From the NCBI GenBank assembly GCA_001599915.1, contig BCIG01000031.1:1-64000 (forward strand): a stretch of DNA of 64,000 nucleotides, in the 5' to 3' direction. Numbering within the stretch: the first letter of the stretch is position 1; every line of letters starts with the position of its first letter. The notes below the pieces were generated by a model. It searched no databases. It saw only the letters and a program-made list of their open reading frames with translations, and was not told the DNA's origin. The stretch is from Symbiotaphrina buchneri (Eukaryota > Ascomycota > Symbiotaphrinales > Symbiotaphrinaceae). Position numbers and translations under genes: made by a program. This document shows, piece after piece, positions 32,762-41,990 of the stretch.

Positions 32762-34530
32762 GTACGAGTTCCTTGTGGGGAACCACAAAGCAAAAGGATG
32801 ACGAGCAATCTAAATGGCACAATGGCCAGAACCTCCTGTCGTTGGGTTGGGATATTTGCTGTATGAATATTGTCACGGCCCGACACCAACGGATCAACCT
32901 TTGAGTAATATAATAGAGTTGGGCGGCCCCTTCAACATCTAGGTCACGTCACTGCTTCGAACACTATCTGGGACAATATATTATTCTCTTCCATCGGTGG
33001 TGACGTGCCAGCTGGATATAAAACATATGTGCCAGTACTGGACATCGAAGCGGAAGGGTCACCCTAAGACGAAGGCGAGGGAGCCGGCCTCGAGGCCCCG
33101 GGTGCCAGACGAAGGAACCTTCTTCTGAGGCAGGCCGACTCGGCTCATACCATGGCGCTGCATTTTAAACTAGGAGAGCCATTCAAGCTGCAGTCACAGA
33201 TGACGCAGTCGGCGGCGAGAAGATTGGATATCGGTCCCTGATCGGATTGCTTATCTACATGAGCTGGTGATAGACTACAAGATCTATGGGCACGCGATGA
33301 GCCATGGTACGGCCACGATCAAATGGGGACAGAGGATCGCTGAGCTCGCACATCTACAAATGCTTGCCGTCGATATAGTTGGAACGACAAACCTGCTAAT
33401 TGTTTTTCAAGTGCCGGGCGTGTTCCTACAAGAACACCCCAGTATGTAAAGGATCACCATCTCCCTGTGGGGTCCTCCAAGCAGAGAGTTAACGAACAAC
33501 CCAAGTGGACTGATGCACATAAGCTGCGCCATTTGGGGTGAGGCATTTGCGGCTGGTGCCGTCAAGATATCCAAGAGGAAGAGTGAAGTCAGAAGCTGCT
33601 ATCATGAACCTGGGATATCTCCGGTTTGAACTGACAATCCGCCAAAGTCTTGAACTCGGTCATCCGTGGAGGGATGTTGAAGACCGGAGCGAGGGTATTT
33701 TATATCCCCGACAGGAATGTCTGGCGGGCGGAAGGAGCGCCATCAAGGCTGGCAAGAGACATAATCAAGATGGACAGTGCAGTATCGGGGTGGAGAACCA
33801 AGCTTGCAAGATTGAACTGGAAGCTGTGGGATGAAGGCAAACCGGTTCGGATGGAAGGTAAGCACTTTCATAAGTATTTTCAGAACATTGGCTGAAAGTA
33901 CTTCTAGCTGTTGGCTAGTGACGAAGCTTGAGCCTTTGACCGTGTGTGGACACCAATTTACGAAAACATGTAATGTGAGTCATTACTGAAAGTACTTTTA
34001 GGATACCACTAATTTTTCTGACAGCTTCGACACCACATAGCCGAACAGCACCTCAAGGGTCAAGATCCACTCTCTGTGCCTATACCAATGTGGTGGATAA
34101 GGACCTGGAGGGCATGAGCCCGCGCCAGGACCGCTCATGGGCGTGCAACCGTTGCCACATACGATCGGAGAAGCATAAATTTTCTGGGGAATAAGTCACC
34201 AAGGGTCTCTGGGCATTGTGCGTACATTTACAGCGATTTAAGGTGTCATGGAATGGTGACTGGGCCTTTAATGTACGATAGGCTGAGCTTTAGGGACGAT
34301 CAGTTCTTTCTCTTAGTGCAGATAGATAGAACCAAGCTATTGATTCAAGTGCCATGTCCATTTCATGGCATCAAGGAAAATATGGCCAGCAAAAGAAGGC
34401 ACAACTAGCTATCCAGCCGTAATCCGCAGCATATCGAGCCCGGAGCCATCCGATCCAATTTTCCAGTAAAACCTCCGTTCACACGTCGTCCCAGATCTCG
34501 TCCACGTCCATCGTCCCCAAAAGATCCATA
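32762..34530 (+). other. Coding-like fragments without a resolved gene
   Basis: Protein-like plus-strand pieces lie at about 32925-33060 (GGDVPAGYKTYVPVLDIEAE), 33267-33449, 33650-33860 (YIPDRNVWRAEGAPSRLARD, ending at a GTAAGC donor) and 34080-34190 (RQDRSWACNRCHIRSEKHKF, a Cys/His pair like a broken zinc cluster). They probably continue the gene(s) of 30-32.8 kb in worn form. From 34200 to the next stop codon at 34531 nothing is seen. Confidence 0.3.
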
Positions 34531-37500
34531 TCACATCTCGATCTCCATCTGCATCCCATCGTCCCCTCCCCCTTCAACCTCCACGTCCACCTCCACACTC
34601 TTCGCCCAATGCAGTTCCTTCCTCTTCAAATCCCTCCAATCACAGCCGTCATACCACTCACTCGGATCCCTCGGGCGAAAGATCTCCCGTCCCGCCTTGA
34701 CGCACGGCTGCTGGCCCGCGAGCACGTCTTTGTCTTCGTTCTTCTCCGCTTCAATGTCCATCTCCATAACGCCCTTCTCAATTCCTGCACTGGTACCACT
34801 GCTAACGACGCTGCCGCGCCTGTCGTTGCTGAAGTCCATGCTGTCGACTGGCTCAGGCGGATCAGGACGTTGCGGCTCTTTCGGAATGGGGTAGACCTGG
34901 ATGCATCGCCCATCGTGGATGCAAGCGTTTGCATACTTGTCGCTGTAGGCTTGGTGGATGAGAGAGGTGATAGGGTGTAGGCTTCCGACCCAGACGTCCT
35001 CTTTTTGTAATTTGTCTGCGTTGCTGGTGTTGGGGTCGTTTTCCACATCCGTTCCACACCTGGGTCCATCTTCAGGGTTGACGTGTTCCTTGCCATGTTC
35101 ATCATAGGCCTTGACAGCTCTCCAACCTCTGGTGACTCTCGCGGACGTGACTATTTTCGCCCACAACGTGTTGAGCACCCAGCCTTCGTACCGCTCCACT
35201 TGCAGCTCAGGTTGAGCGCCCAGCATCCTCAGGAAATGCAGCGGCAGGATCACGTTCACTGCATGGCTCCAGTACATGCCTTTCCTCAACTTCAGTCCTT
35301 GGTCCCACGATGGCGGAAATAAGTGAGCTCGGCCGTCGTCATGTTTCATCAGATCGCCATCAAGATATTTGACTTCGTCGAGCTGAAGCGGATGGCGGTC
35401 CTGGAGAACTGCCATTGCGAGGATCCGGATAAGCAGAAGGAGATGGACACGCTGAACGGCAGCAGGGATGAAGCCCGGTGCATTTTCCACGACGTGAGGA
35501 TCATGGTCGTAGATAGCGGCTCGGACATCATCTTCAATGGTGCTGCAGCAAAGGTCGTGCCCAATCTCGGACTGGAAATGCTCGCGACAGTCAACGGAGC
35601 AGAAGAGACTCTGGCGACACTTGAGACACACTTGAATGTCTCTGTTCAGGTTTGGATTGTGAGGCGGCGGTGTCGCTGCTTTGCGAGAACTTGAGAGAGG
35701 TTCTGAGAACTCAAGAGCAGGTAGGCGCGGAGTAGGTGGGCAAGTCAGCGTCCCGAGACGAACATCAGTCTCTGGTGATGCCACTCTAGAAGGGACAGGT
35801 GCGGTGACGCCGTCCCTTGTGGCATTTACAGCAGTCAAAATAACAAGGTTGCCCTGCTTGTTGTGGGCCACAGGTCCATGTGGGTCCTCCGGCGGACTAA
35901 CCGGCCTACCCTTAGGATTTCTAATCGTGATCGAAGGAGGAAGCGATGTATCGTTATCCATCAAAGTAATCTCCACAGCCTCATCTTTTCTCTCATCTGC
36001 AAACTGTCTCGCGTCGCTGACGAACTCGAAACTTCCGTCGGGTTGCTCTTGGTCGTCTCCGAAAGGGTCGGCGTCCTCAGCACTTGTGGTCTGTCTATAA
36101 GCCTCAAGAGACTCCATAAGTCGTTTGACGTTCGCATCCTGCTGTGCGGGGGTGTTCTCCTTTGTCCCATAATCATGGAAGATCATTGGATCGGTGTCAC
36201 TGTCGGAATTCGGATCATACTCGTCTTCAGGCGGAGCCAAGCGCTTCAAAAGCGATACTGGAAAGATCAAACGGACACCACAGTTCTTGCAGTGTGGATA
36301 AGCTATGTAATAGCCTTCAGATGGCGCCACCACCTGTAGAGAGCCTTCTTCTTGTAAGATCCTTTGGCCGGGATAGATATCGTGCTTGGCTATTAGCTTG
36401 AGCCGGTAGATCCCGGACACAATCTGAGCCTCGCTGACCAGTTCACAGTTACCGGTCAGCTTCTCAATACAAAGGTTGAGAAACTCAAGGTTCCGCGGAT
36501 CCTCTCTTCTTGGTTCATGCTTGTTCCACTTGAAGAGCAGCCTGGGCACTCTTGTGATGCGTGTTTTCATGACTCCTCGAACGCCGGACATGTCATATCT
36601 GGCCAGCGCTTCAGCATTCTCGTCGAAAAGACCGATTTGAACGAGCTTCTTGCGTTCTTGATCCTCCTCTTCCATCCGCCTCTCTATCACCCTCATGATG
36701 TGGTTGCTCAACATACGGAATTCCAGAGCTTCCGGAACCCTGCCCTTGTCGTACCCTTTATCGCAGAAGATCCCTGCTTCCTGCAACTGCCCTCCACCAC
36801 ACAGCCACAAGGCCAATGCCTGTCTATAGATGGCTTTTGCTTCGACTTCTAAGCACAAGGCCTGAATCCTCCTCTCTGCGGGGGCTTTTCCAGCAGGTGG
36901 TGGAACCGTATCCATAGCTAGAGATGCTAAATCGGCCTTGAGTGCTTGCCTCAAGCTAGGAGCTTGGAAGGGAGCCGGCGCCGGGTCCACCACCCAGTCT
37001 ATACTCTCATCTGTGGCTTCAGTTGTCGATCGAAGGTAGTCAAAACATTGCCTCATGCGACTCGGAGACGCGAACGTCCAGTTGCCCTCGGCCATGTATT
37101 GTCCAATGCATTGGGCGAGGTACGCGTCCGCGGCAGCAAGTTGAGGGAGGCCAAGTGAGATGTATGTGAGCGAGCGGCTGAGGAACGCGAAGACATTGCC
37201 GGAGCCGCTTCGATGGAGGATACGGTTGTAGCTGTCAAGTGCTTTCTCTCTGTCACAATCAGACAGGTGCTTGTTGCCGCGTAGGAGGAGGTCGGTGATC
37301 ATCTCGTTGGGACCGCGTATTTTGATCTTTGGTCTGAGAGGAGTGTTGGAGGTGGAGCTTGGGTGTGATTCGGAAGCCATCGTGGGCGTCTTGGAGCCGA
37401 GTCGACGCGCCGTCCTCCCGCGAAGCCACTCAGCCAGAGACTGCGGACCTGCAGAGGTGTCGATCTGAGCTCGAGGTGAGGATCTGAGAGAGTTGGGGCT

Positions 37501-37536
37501 GAGATCGATCGGAGCTTCCAAAGTTGGAAGCACCAT
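34531..37536 (-). CDS. Large TPR/MYND/SET-like protein, probably not a methyltransferase
   Basis: A single coding exon of 1001 codons. The frame is open 62 codons further up, but a perfect donor (GTAAGT, 37656) and an acceptor at 37542 imply a 115-bp leader intron, so I start at the ATG at 37536. A TPR-like pair of helices lies at about 78-142. The start of a SET fold is at about 374-403 (GIYRLKLIAKHDIYPGQRIL). A zinc-binding CKNC at 416-419 is separated by about 210 disordered residues from the rest of a MYND-like finger (CLKC, FCSVDC, then HDLCC). The place where SET proteins read LINHSCxPN here reads LIHQAYSDKYANAC. I infer a non-catalytic scaffold. The acidic C-terminus may continue in another frame. 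Confidence 0.75.
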   Translation of the reverse strand: MVLPTLEAPIDLSPNSLRSSPRAQIDTSAGPQSLAEWLRGRTARRLGSKTPTMASESHPSSTSNTPLRPKIKIRGPNEMITDLLLRGNKHLSDCDREKALDSYNRILHRSGSGNVFAFLSRSLTYISLGLPQLAAADAYLAQCIGQYMAEGNWTFASPSRMRQCFDYLRSTTEATDESIDWVVDPAPAPFQAPSLRQALKADLASLAMDTVPPPAGKAPAERRIQALCLEVEAKAIYRQALALWLCGGGQLQEAGIFCDKGYDKGRVPEALEFRMLSNHIMRVIERRMEEEDQERKKLVQIGLFDENAEALARYDMSGVRGVMKTRITRVPRLLFKWNKHEPRREDPRNLEFLNLCIEKLTGNCELVSEAQIVSGIYRLKLIAKHDIYPGQRILQEEGSLQVVAPSEGYYIAYPHCKNCGVRLIFPVSLLKRLAPPEDEYDPNSDSDTDPMIFHDYGTKENTPAQQDANVKRLMESLEAYRQTTSAEDADPFGDDQEQPDGSFEFVSDARQFADERKDEAVEITLMDNDTSLPPSITIRNPKGRPVSPPEDPHGPVAHNKQGNLVILTAVNATRDGVTAPVPSRVASPETDVRLGTLTCPPTPRLPALEFSEPLSSSRKAATPPPHNPNLNRDIQVCLKCRQSLFCSVDCREHFQSEIGHDLCCSTIEDDVRAAIYDHDPHVVENAPGFIPAAVQRVHLLLLIRILAMAVLQDRHPLQLDEVKYLDGDLMKHDDGRAHLFPPSWDQGLKLRKGMYWSHAVNVILPLHFLRMLGAQPELQVERYEGWVLNTLWAKIVTSARVTRGWRAVKAYDEHGKEHVNPEDGPRCGTDVENDPNTSNADKLQKEDVWVGSLHPITSLIHQAYSDKYANACIHDGRCIQVYPIPKEPQRPDPPEPVDSMDFSNDRRGSVVSSGTSAGIEKGVMEMDIEAEKNEDKDVLAGQQPCVKAGREIFRPRDPSEWYDGCDWRDLKRKELHWAKSVEVDVEVEGGGDDGMQMEIEM

Positions 37537-37736
37537 CTTTGCTGCGTGCGGTTGTGGCAGATAAGTAGGTTGGGGTGTTGATGGGAGAAGGAGCGACTCG
37601 TGAGCGATGACGACCTTGGCCTTGCTCGCGCTTAACGTGGGAAAGGAGTCACTTACATCGGCGTGAATGCAAGGGAAGCGTAGACAGGAATAACCCGGTA
37701 ATTCTCTTGCATTAAAATACATTCTTTAGGCACCGT

Positions 37737-38792
37737 ACCTGGCGGCATTCACTTTACCAGTAACGCCAGTCTCCACTCTCAGCAAGGACGGCCATGCCGA
37801 AGTCTACCTAAAATACCTCCAGCATTACGCTACCTGGATACCAATCTCTTCAATCTTCGTCCTTCTAGCGATTGGGCCAGGGCCGGGAGTCGCAGGGCGC
37901 GAGCTCCTCCGCACTAGTGCTGCCAGAGCTTGCTCCATTTTGACAGACCCGCTGGAAGAGCCACACGATGTCTAACAGCATACATTAATAAGACATATGA
38001 GCTCTCCAAGTCATTTGTAATCTTCTATCGCAGGCAAATTACCATGTCCATGAACGGGATGAGAAGTCTGTCCTCCTTGATGGAATGCCCGCGTTGATAT
38101 CATGAGAAATATTGGAGACATGCGTGATCGCATGGCGGCCTGAAACAAGACATGTCGATGATTCAAGAGAATGAAAGTTATAAGAAAGCAGTATAGGACA
38201 ATAATAATCCAACACTAGTATATCTGCCTGGCATCCCCGGCCTTTCGCAAAGGAGAAGTTGCGGGTTCCGGGCATGGAAGCCACGCTGATATCGATGATG
38301 ATAATGACAACACATCTCACGGGTGGTCATTTCAAATTGTCAAATCAATGTGTGCACTAGGGGTCTTCTTCCACAGGCAATTAATGTCTAGAAAAGAAAT
38401 CCTATGGAGTAGAGTCGCAGATCCACAGATGTCAAATTAAAGTTGTGGGGGATGCAAACGGGTCGGTCCGGGATCTACGCAGAGCCGCACCGTAGTCTTG
38501 GCGTCTATAAAGGAGTTCAGGGGCACGATTTTCACAGGGCACACACCATTCCATTGTGACGATATCTTAACTGACTGTAAGCCGCAATTGGCGCATAAAA
38601 CGGAAATAACTAGAAAGCTTAGCCGTTCTTCATCGGCAATATTCCATCAAAACAAAAACATTATAATCGCTCCAAAGCTGTCCTATAGTAATCTTATCGG
38701 CCGCGGATCCTCCATAACTGATATACCATTCCCTGCTCTGAGCATAGACAGGAAGTGATCATGTTAAGCCTTGTTCCCGGAGCTATGCCGCT
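37737..38792. other. Intergenic, no supportable gene
   Basis: No frame above about 95 codons occurs, and none has a motif. TCTATAAAGG at about 38504 is a possible orphan TATA box. The left end contains the likely leader of the SET-like gene, up to 37722. Confidence 0.4.
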
Positions 38793-40244
38793 TTATGGAC
38801 CTACAACAGACTGTCCATCTGGGTTCAGAGCCCTCTTCTTCTCGAGTAACTCCAGTTTCAAGGCCTCCACCCTCGGTACCAGCCAGTCATTCAATATCGG
38901 CAAGTCCGTAGAAGTTTCAATTTCCATTTGAAGCTCCTCCATATGCCCAGCATGCTCTAAAACAGCATTTCGAAATAAGTCCCATCCCTCTTGCGGCTGC
39001 GCATCCATGTCGCCATCAAGCCAACCTATTGCTGCATGTTCCCAACTCTTAGCAGACTGCATATTTTTCCAAACCTCGACAGACTTTTCCCTGAGCACAA
39101 ACGTGACTTTTGTCCTTGAGATGCTCGCATTGTAGCAACTAGGTCCGAGTAGCCTCAGGTCTCTTGCGGCACAGCACAAAGCTTCTATGACTTCTTGCAT
39201 CCAGATATCGGCGTAGCGAAATTCAACATCCCGGATGAACGTTCTTGCAAGTGGATTCAGACATTGCACAAAGTCAAGTAGAGTTCCTTGTGATCTCGGC
39301 CGATCACCAAGCCCAGGCCACAAATGTCGTACGACTTCAATGAACTTGTTGTGCGAATAAAGCACGGGCATGCTTTCGCGGTATATCTCCTTGTTGACGG
39401 CCAGTATAGCATGGTAGAGCCTCTGTTCCGGCCACTGCCATTGCTGAAGAGCCTGGTGAACCGGTCGGGGCCCTTCAAATATAATCGGAGCCGATCGAGT
39501 GAGCAAGTGCTTGTATATCTCCAACCGCAACTCCACTGCAAGGCTGATAAACGGAGAATACTTTCCTGCTATCGTCGAAGCATCCATGATCCTCTCCGAA
39601 TCTGCCGCAGCCAATCTCTTGTCGTTTGAAATTACCCTTGACAGATTTTCTGCCCAGTCAAATTGGGGGTAATAGAAGTGGTTCGAAGACATTATTGCTT
39701 GCAGTCTGGTGAGATTAGGGAAGCTGTGCCGGATAGCATGGGACAATTCATGTTCCTCCACTGGATATCCTCGAGAATGTTTATCAATATAGTTCTGCAC
39801 GAGTACTATACCCAGCCTCAACTCACCAGAGAAACGCATGTCCTTGCCCAGTCTGCGGATTGCCGTTGCGGCATGGGAATAAACGTCCGGAGGAGTTGGT
39901 CGGTCGTACATTGCGATCGGGTAGATTTCCAACTTCAAGCAACGAATTTTCAGGAGATTTCGAACTGCGAACTTACCTTCGAAGCCTGGGATGCCATCCT
40001 CGTCATCCCAAGGTTTATACAAGTAGATATTAAAGGCATTATCTCCGTACAATACGTCGCTTGCTTCCTCAAAAGTCTTTCGACTGCAGCGTAGTATTCC
40101 GGGATGCAAGTGTTGGTTTATACGCAATCCAAAGGTTATCATTTGATCAGTAGATTGCAGAAAAAGTTTGTAGACACGTTTCCTGATACTGAGCGGGAGT
40201 CCCATGAAGGACGGCTCCCCCAAAGCCGTGTCTGAGGTGGCCAT
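38793..40244 (-). CDS. 2EXR/F-box-like protein with two repeated modules
   Basis: A single exon from ATG 40244 encodes 483 residues; an upstream extension of the frame lacks an ATG. Module 1 is at about 15-75 (LPLSIRKRVYKLFL, then ILRCSRKTFEEASDVLYGDN). Module 2 is at about 234-303 (LAVELRLEIYKHLL, then AVNKEIYRESMPVLYSHN). The stretch between modules (SFPNLTRLQ...YPQFDW) and the later CCAARDLRLLG mirror the protein at 25382, so the two are diverged paralogs. A TTTTATAAA box lies about 180 bp upstream. No enzyme motif, signal peptide or membrane segment is seen. The function is unknown; by family it is likely a protein-interaction adaptor. Confidence 0.75.
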   Translation of the reverse strand: MATSDTALGEPSFMGLPLSIRKRVYKLFLQSTDQMITFGLRINQHLHPGILRCSRKTFEEASDVLYGDNAFNIYLYKPWDDEDGIPGFEGKFAVRNLLKIRCLKLEIYPIAMYDRPTPPDVYSHAATAIRRLGKDMRFSGELRLGIVLVQNYIDKHSRGYPVEEHELSHAIRHSFPNLTRLQAIMSSNHFYYPQFDWAENLSRVISNDKRLAAADSERIMDASTIAGKYSPFISLAVELRLEIYKHLLTRSAPIIFEGPRPVHQALQQWQWPEQRLYHAILAVNKEIYRESMPVLYSHNKFIEVVRHLWPGLGDRPRSQGTLLDFVQCLNPLARTFIRDVEFRYADIWMQEVIEALCCAARDLRLLGPSCYNASISRTKVTFVLREKSVEVWKNMQSAKSWEHAAIGWLDGDMDAQPQEGWDLFRNAVLEHAGHMEELQMEIETSTDLPILNDWLVPRVEALKLELLEKKRALNPDGQSVVGP

Positions 40245-40423
40245 TGCATCGACAATACGACGTCGACACGGAAGTAAGCCGTAGAGGAACAGAGATGATG
40301 GCGATAGATTAAGGGTATCGTGTTGAGAAGTTTTGATAGGTTTAGAAGATAAAGGTTTAGAATGCAAGGAGCTGTGGAATGTCTTCGGTAATCTTTCTAT
40401 GTCAAAGTCAGCGGGGAGACTTC

Positions 40424-40433
40424 ATTTATAAAA
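40424..40433 (-). promoter_or_regulatory. TATA box of the 38.8-40.2 kb gene
   Basis: The minus strand reads TTTTATAAATG here, about 180 bp before the ATG at 40244, in a plausible core-promoter position. Confidence 0.4.
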
Positions 40434-41132
40434 GAGAGATATGGAGAGTGGTGTCAAAAGGGGGCGGGTGAGCAAGAGGATTTCATTTCACATGCGTATG
40501 CTTTACGTACCTTACCCCCGGCACATGCATCAAAATTAACTGCGTACATTTCTGGCATTGCGTGTCAAGTTCCTCTTGGACAAGGGCACCAGATAACCAA
40601 AGTTGACCAGTCTCCTTCATGATATAACTGAAAAGGAACAGCACCTGAGGGTCTTCATCCTCACTTGGAGGAACCTTCTGCATGTTGAGGACCTAAGCTA
40701 GCTTCAAACAATTTGCGGGATACCATGTCAAGCTTGTGAAGATCAAGACATCAAAGCCAGGCCGCCAGACTTAAACGTGGACTTAGGGTCTTGGTCGAGT
40801 CCCCAAGACCAGTACATGCTGCGCAATAAAGCTTCATTGAAGCTATATGAGAAACATACCACAAGTGCTGGTCCATGAAAATCATAGCCAATACTCAGAA
40901 GGCCGTGCGATAAGAATGCAGCGGAGGATAGAGCGAGATGGACATTGCCGGCATAAAACTAATAGACATGCGAGCCCTGGAACTAGCGTGCCCTGTAAGC
41001 CCGCCGCAAGATGTTCAAGGGAAGATAATGCAGGGATAGGAGTAGCTCGTACTTGCGGGAAAGCCACCAGAGACGGTACAATTTGCTGGGTTCCGAGATA
41101 GAAGCAATGGCAGCAAAGGATCTTACGCCAGC
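40434..41132. other. Intergenic; one possible minus-strand exon
   Basis: A minus frame at 40483-40683 begins with ATG (MQKVPPSEDEDPQVLFLFSY) and reaches a good donor (GGGTAAGG, near 40512). No matching downstream exon was found. The rest holds no gene I can support. Confidence 0.3.
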
Positions 41133-41990
41133 TCACGTCTCGTCTTTTAATAGCCATTTATCCAGCATCGTCATTGCTTGGGTAAATCGAGGTAGCCACT
41201 TCCTCCTCTGGCTACCCTCCACGACATCGTTCTGAAGCTCCTCCACCCACTTGTGGAAGACCCAAGAAAGCTCCTCATCCTCCTCTCCATACATATGAAG
41301 CTCCTCAAGATTTTCCAAGTGATTGAAACATAATTGACGAAACAAGTCAGCGTACTCGAGTGGCCCATCCACTTTATCGAGATCATAGCATCGTTTGTCA
41401 AGTCCTGCACCCGTCCAATGGAACCAACCGTATATAAGGCTGAGGTATCTAGGACTTATCTTAAAGTGATGGACCAGTGTGAGGATAGCGGCGGCCGTAC
41501 AGCTATAGGATAGACCGTAATCGTGGTATAACTTGAAGTTTTCACCCCTGGCAGGCTGATCTCCATGTTTTCCAAGCACCAGTATTTGCAGATCCTGCAT
41601 GAAAGCTCGGTTGCGGCGAGATATCCCCCCTAATTGGGTCATCCATTTGCAGTGTGCATACTGTAGCGTCCCCCATTCGATATACGCCGGACACTCGTTG
41701 TCACCTGTGGTGAATCGTTGTTGGATACCCTCGTCGTAATCTTCAAGCTTCAACGTAATCCCAAACTTGCATTTGGAATACAGAATTGCGCCCGCCTCGG
41801 TGTATATTTGTCGGTTCACTCGCAATAGCTCACACGGGAAGACCACACTACCGTAGAAATCTTTGAGCGAAAATTCATTCTCCCAGAAGATTTCGTACGC
41901 CGACCAGCCTTTGGCAATGAAGCTCTGGTAAATCATTGTTCGAAGCTCTACTGGAAGGTTCAGAAACGGAAAATGTCCAGTTTGTGCCAT
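41133..41990 (-). CDS. 2EXR-like protein with one module
   Basis: A single exon of 285 residues from ATG 41990; codons further up lack an ATG. The module is at residues about 8-75: FPFLNLPVELRTMIYQSF, then a family-typical LLRVNRQIYTEAGAILYSKC. The rest includes HHFKISPRYLSLIYGWFHW and a long acidic C-terminal helix (NLEELHMYGEEDEELSWVFH). It is a shorter relative of the two-module proteins at 25382 and 38793, and close enough in position to 38793 (same strand, 0.9 kb) to suggest local duplication followed by loss or gain of a module. The function is unknown. Confidence 0.7.
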   Translation of the reverse strand: MAQTGHFPFLNLPVELRTMIYQSFIAKGWSAYEIFWENEFSLKDFYGSVVFPCELLRVNRQIYTEAGAILYSKCKFGITLKLEDYDEGIQQRFTTGDNECPAYIEWGTLQYAHCKWMTQLGGISRRNRAFMQDLQILVLGKHGDQPARGENFKLYHDYGLSYSCTAAAILTLVHHFKISPRYLSLIYGWFHWTGAGLDKRCYDLDKVDGPLEYADLFRQLCFNHLENLEELHMYGEEDEELSWVFHKWVEELQNDVVEGSQRRKWLPRFTQAMTMLDKWLLKDET

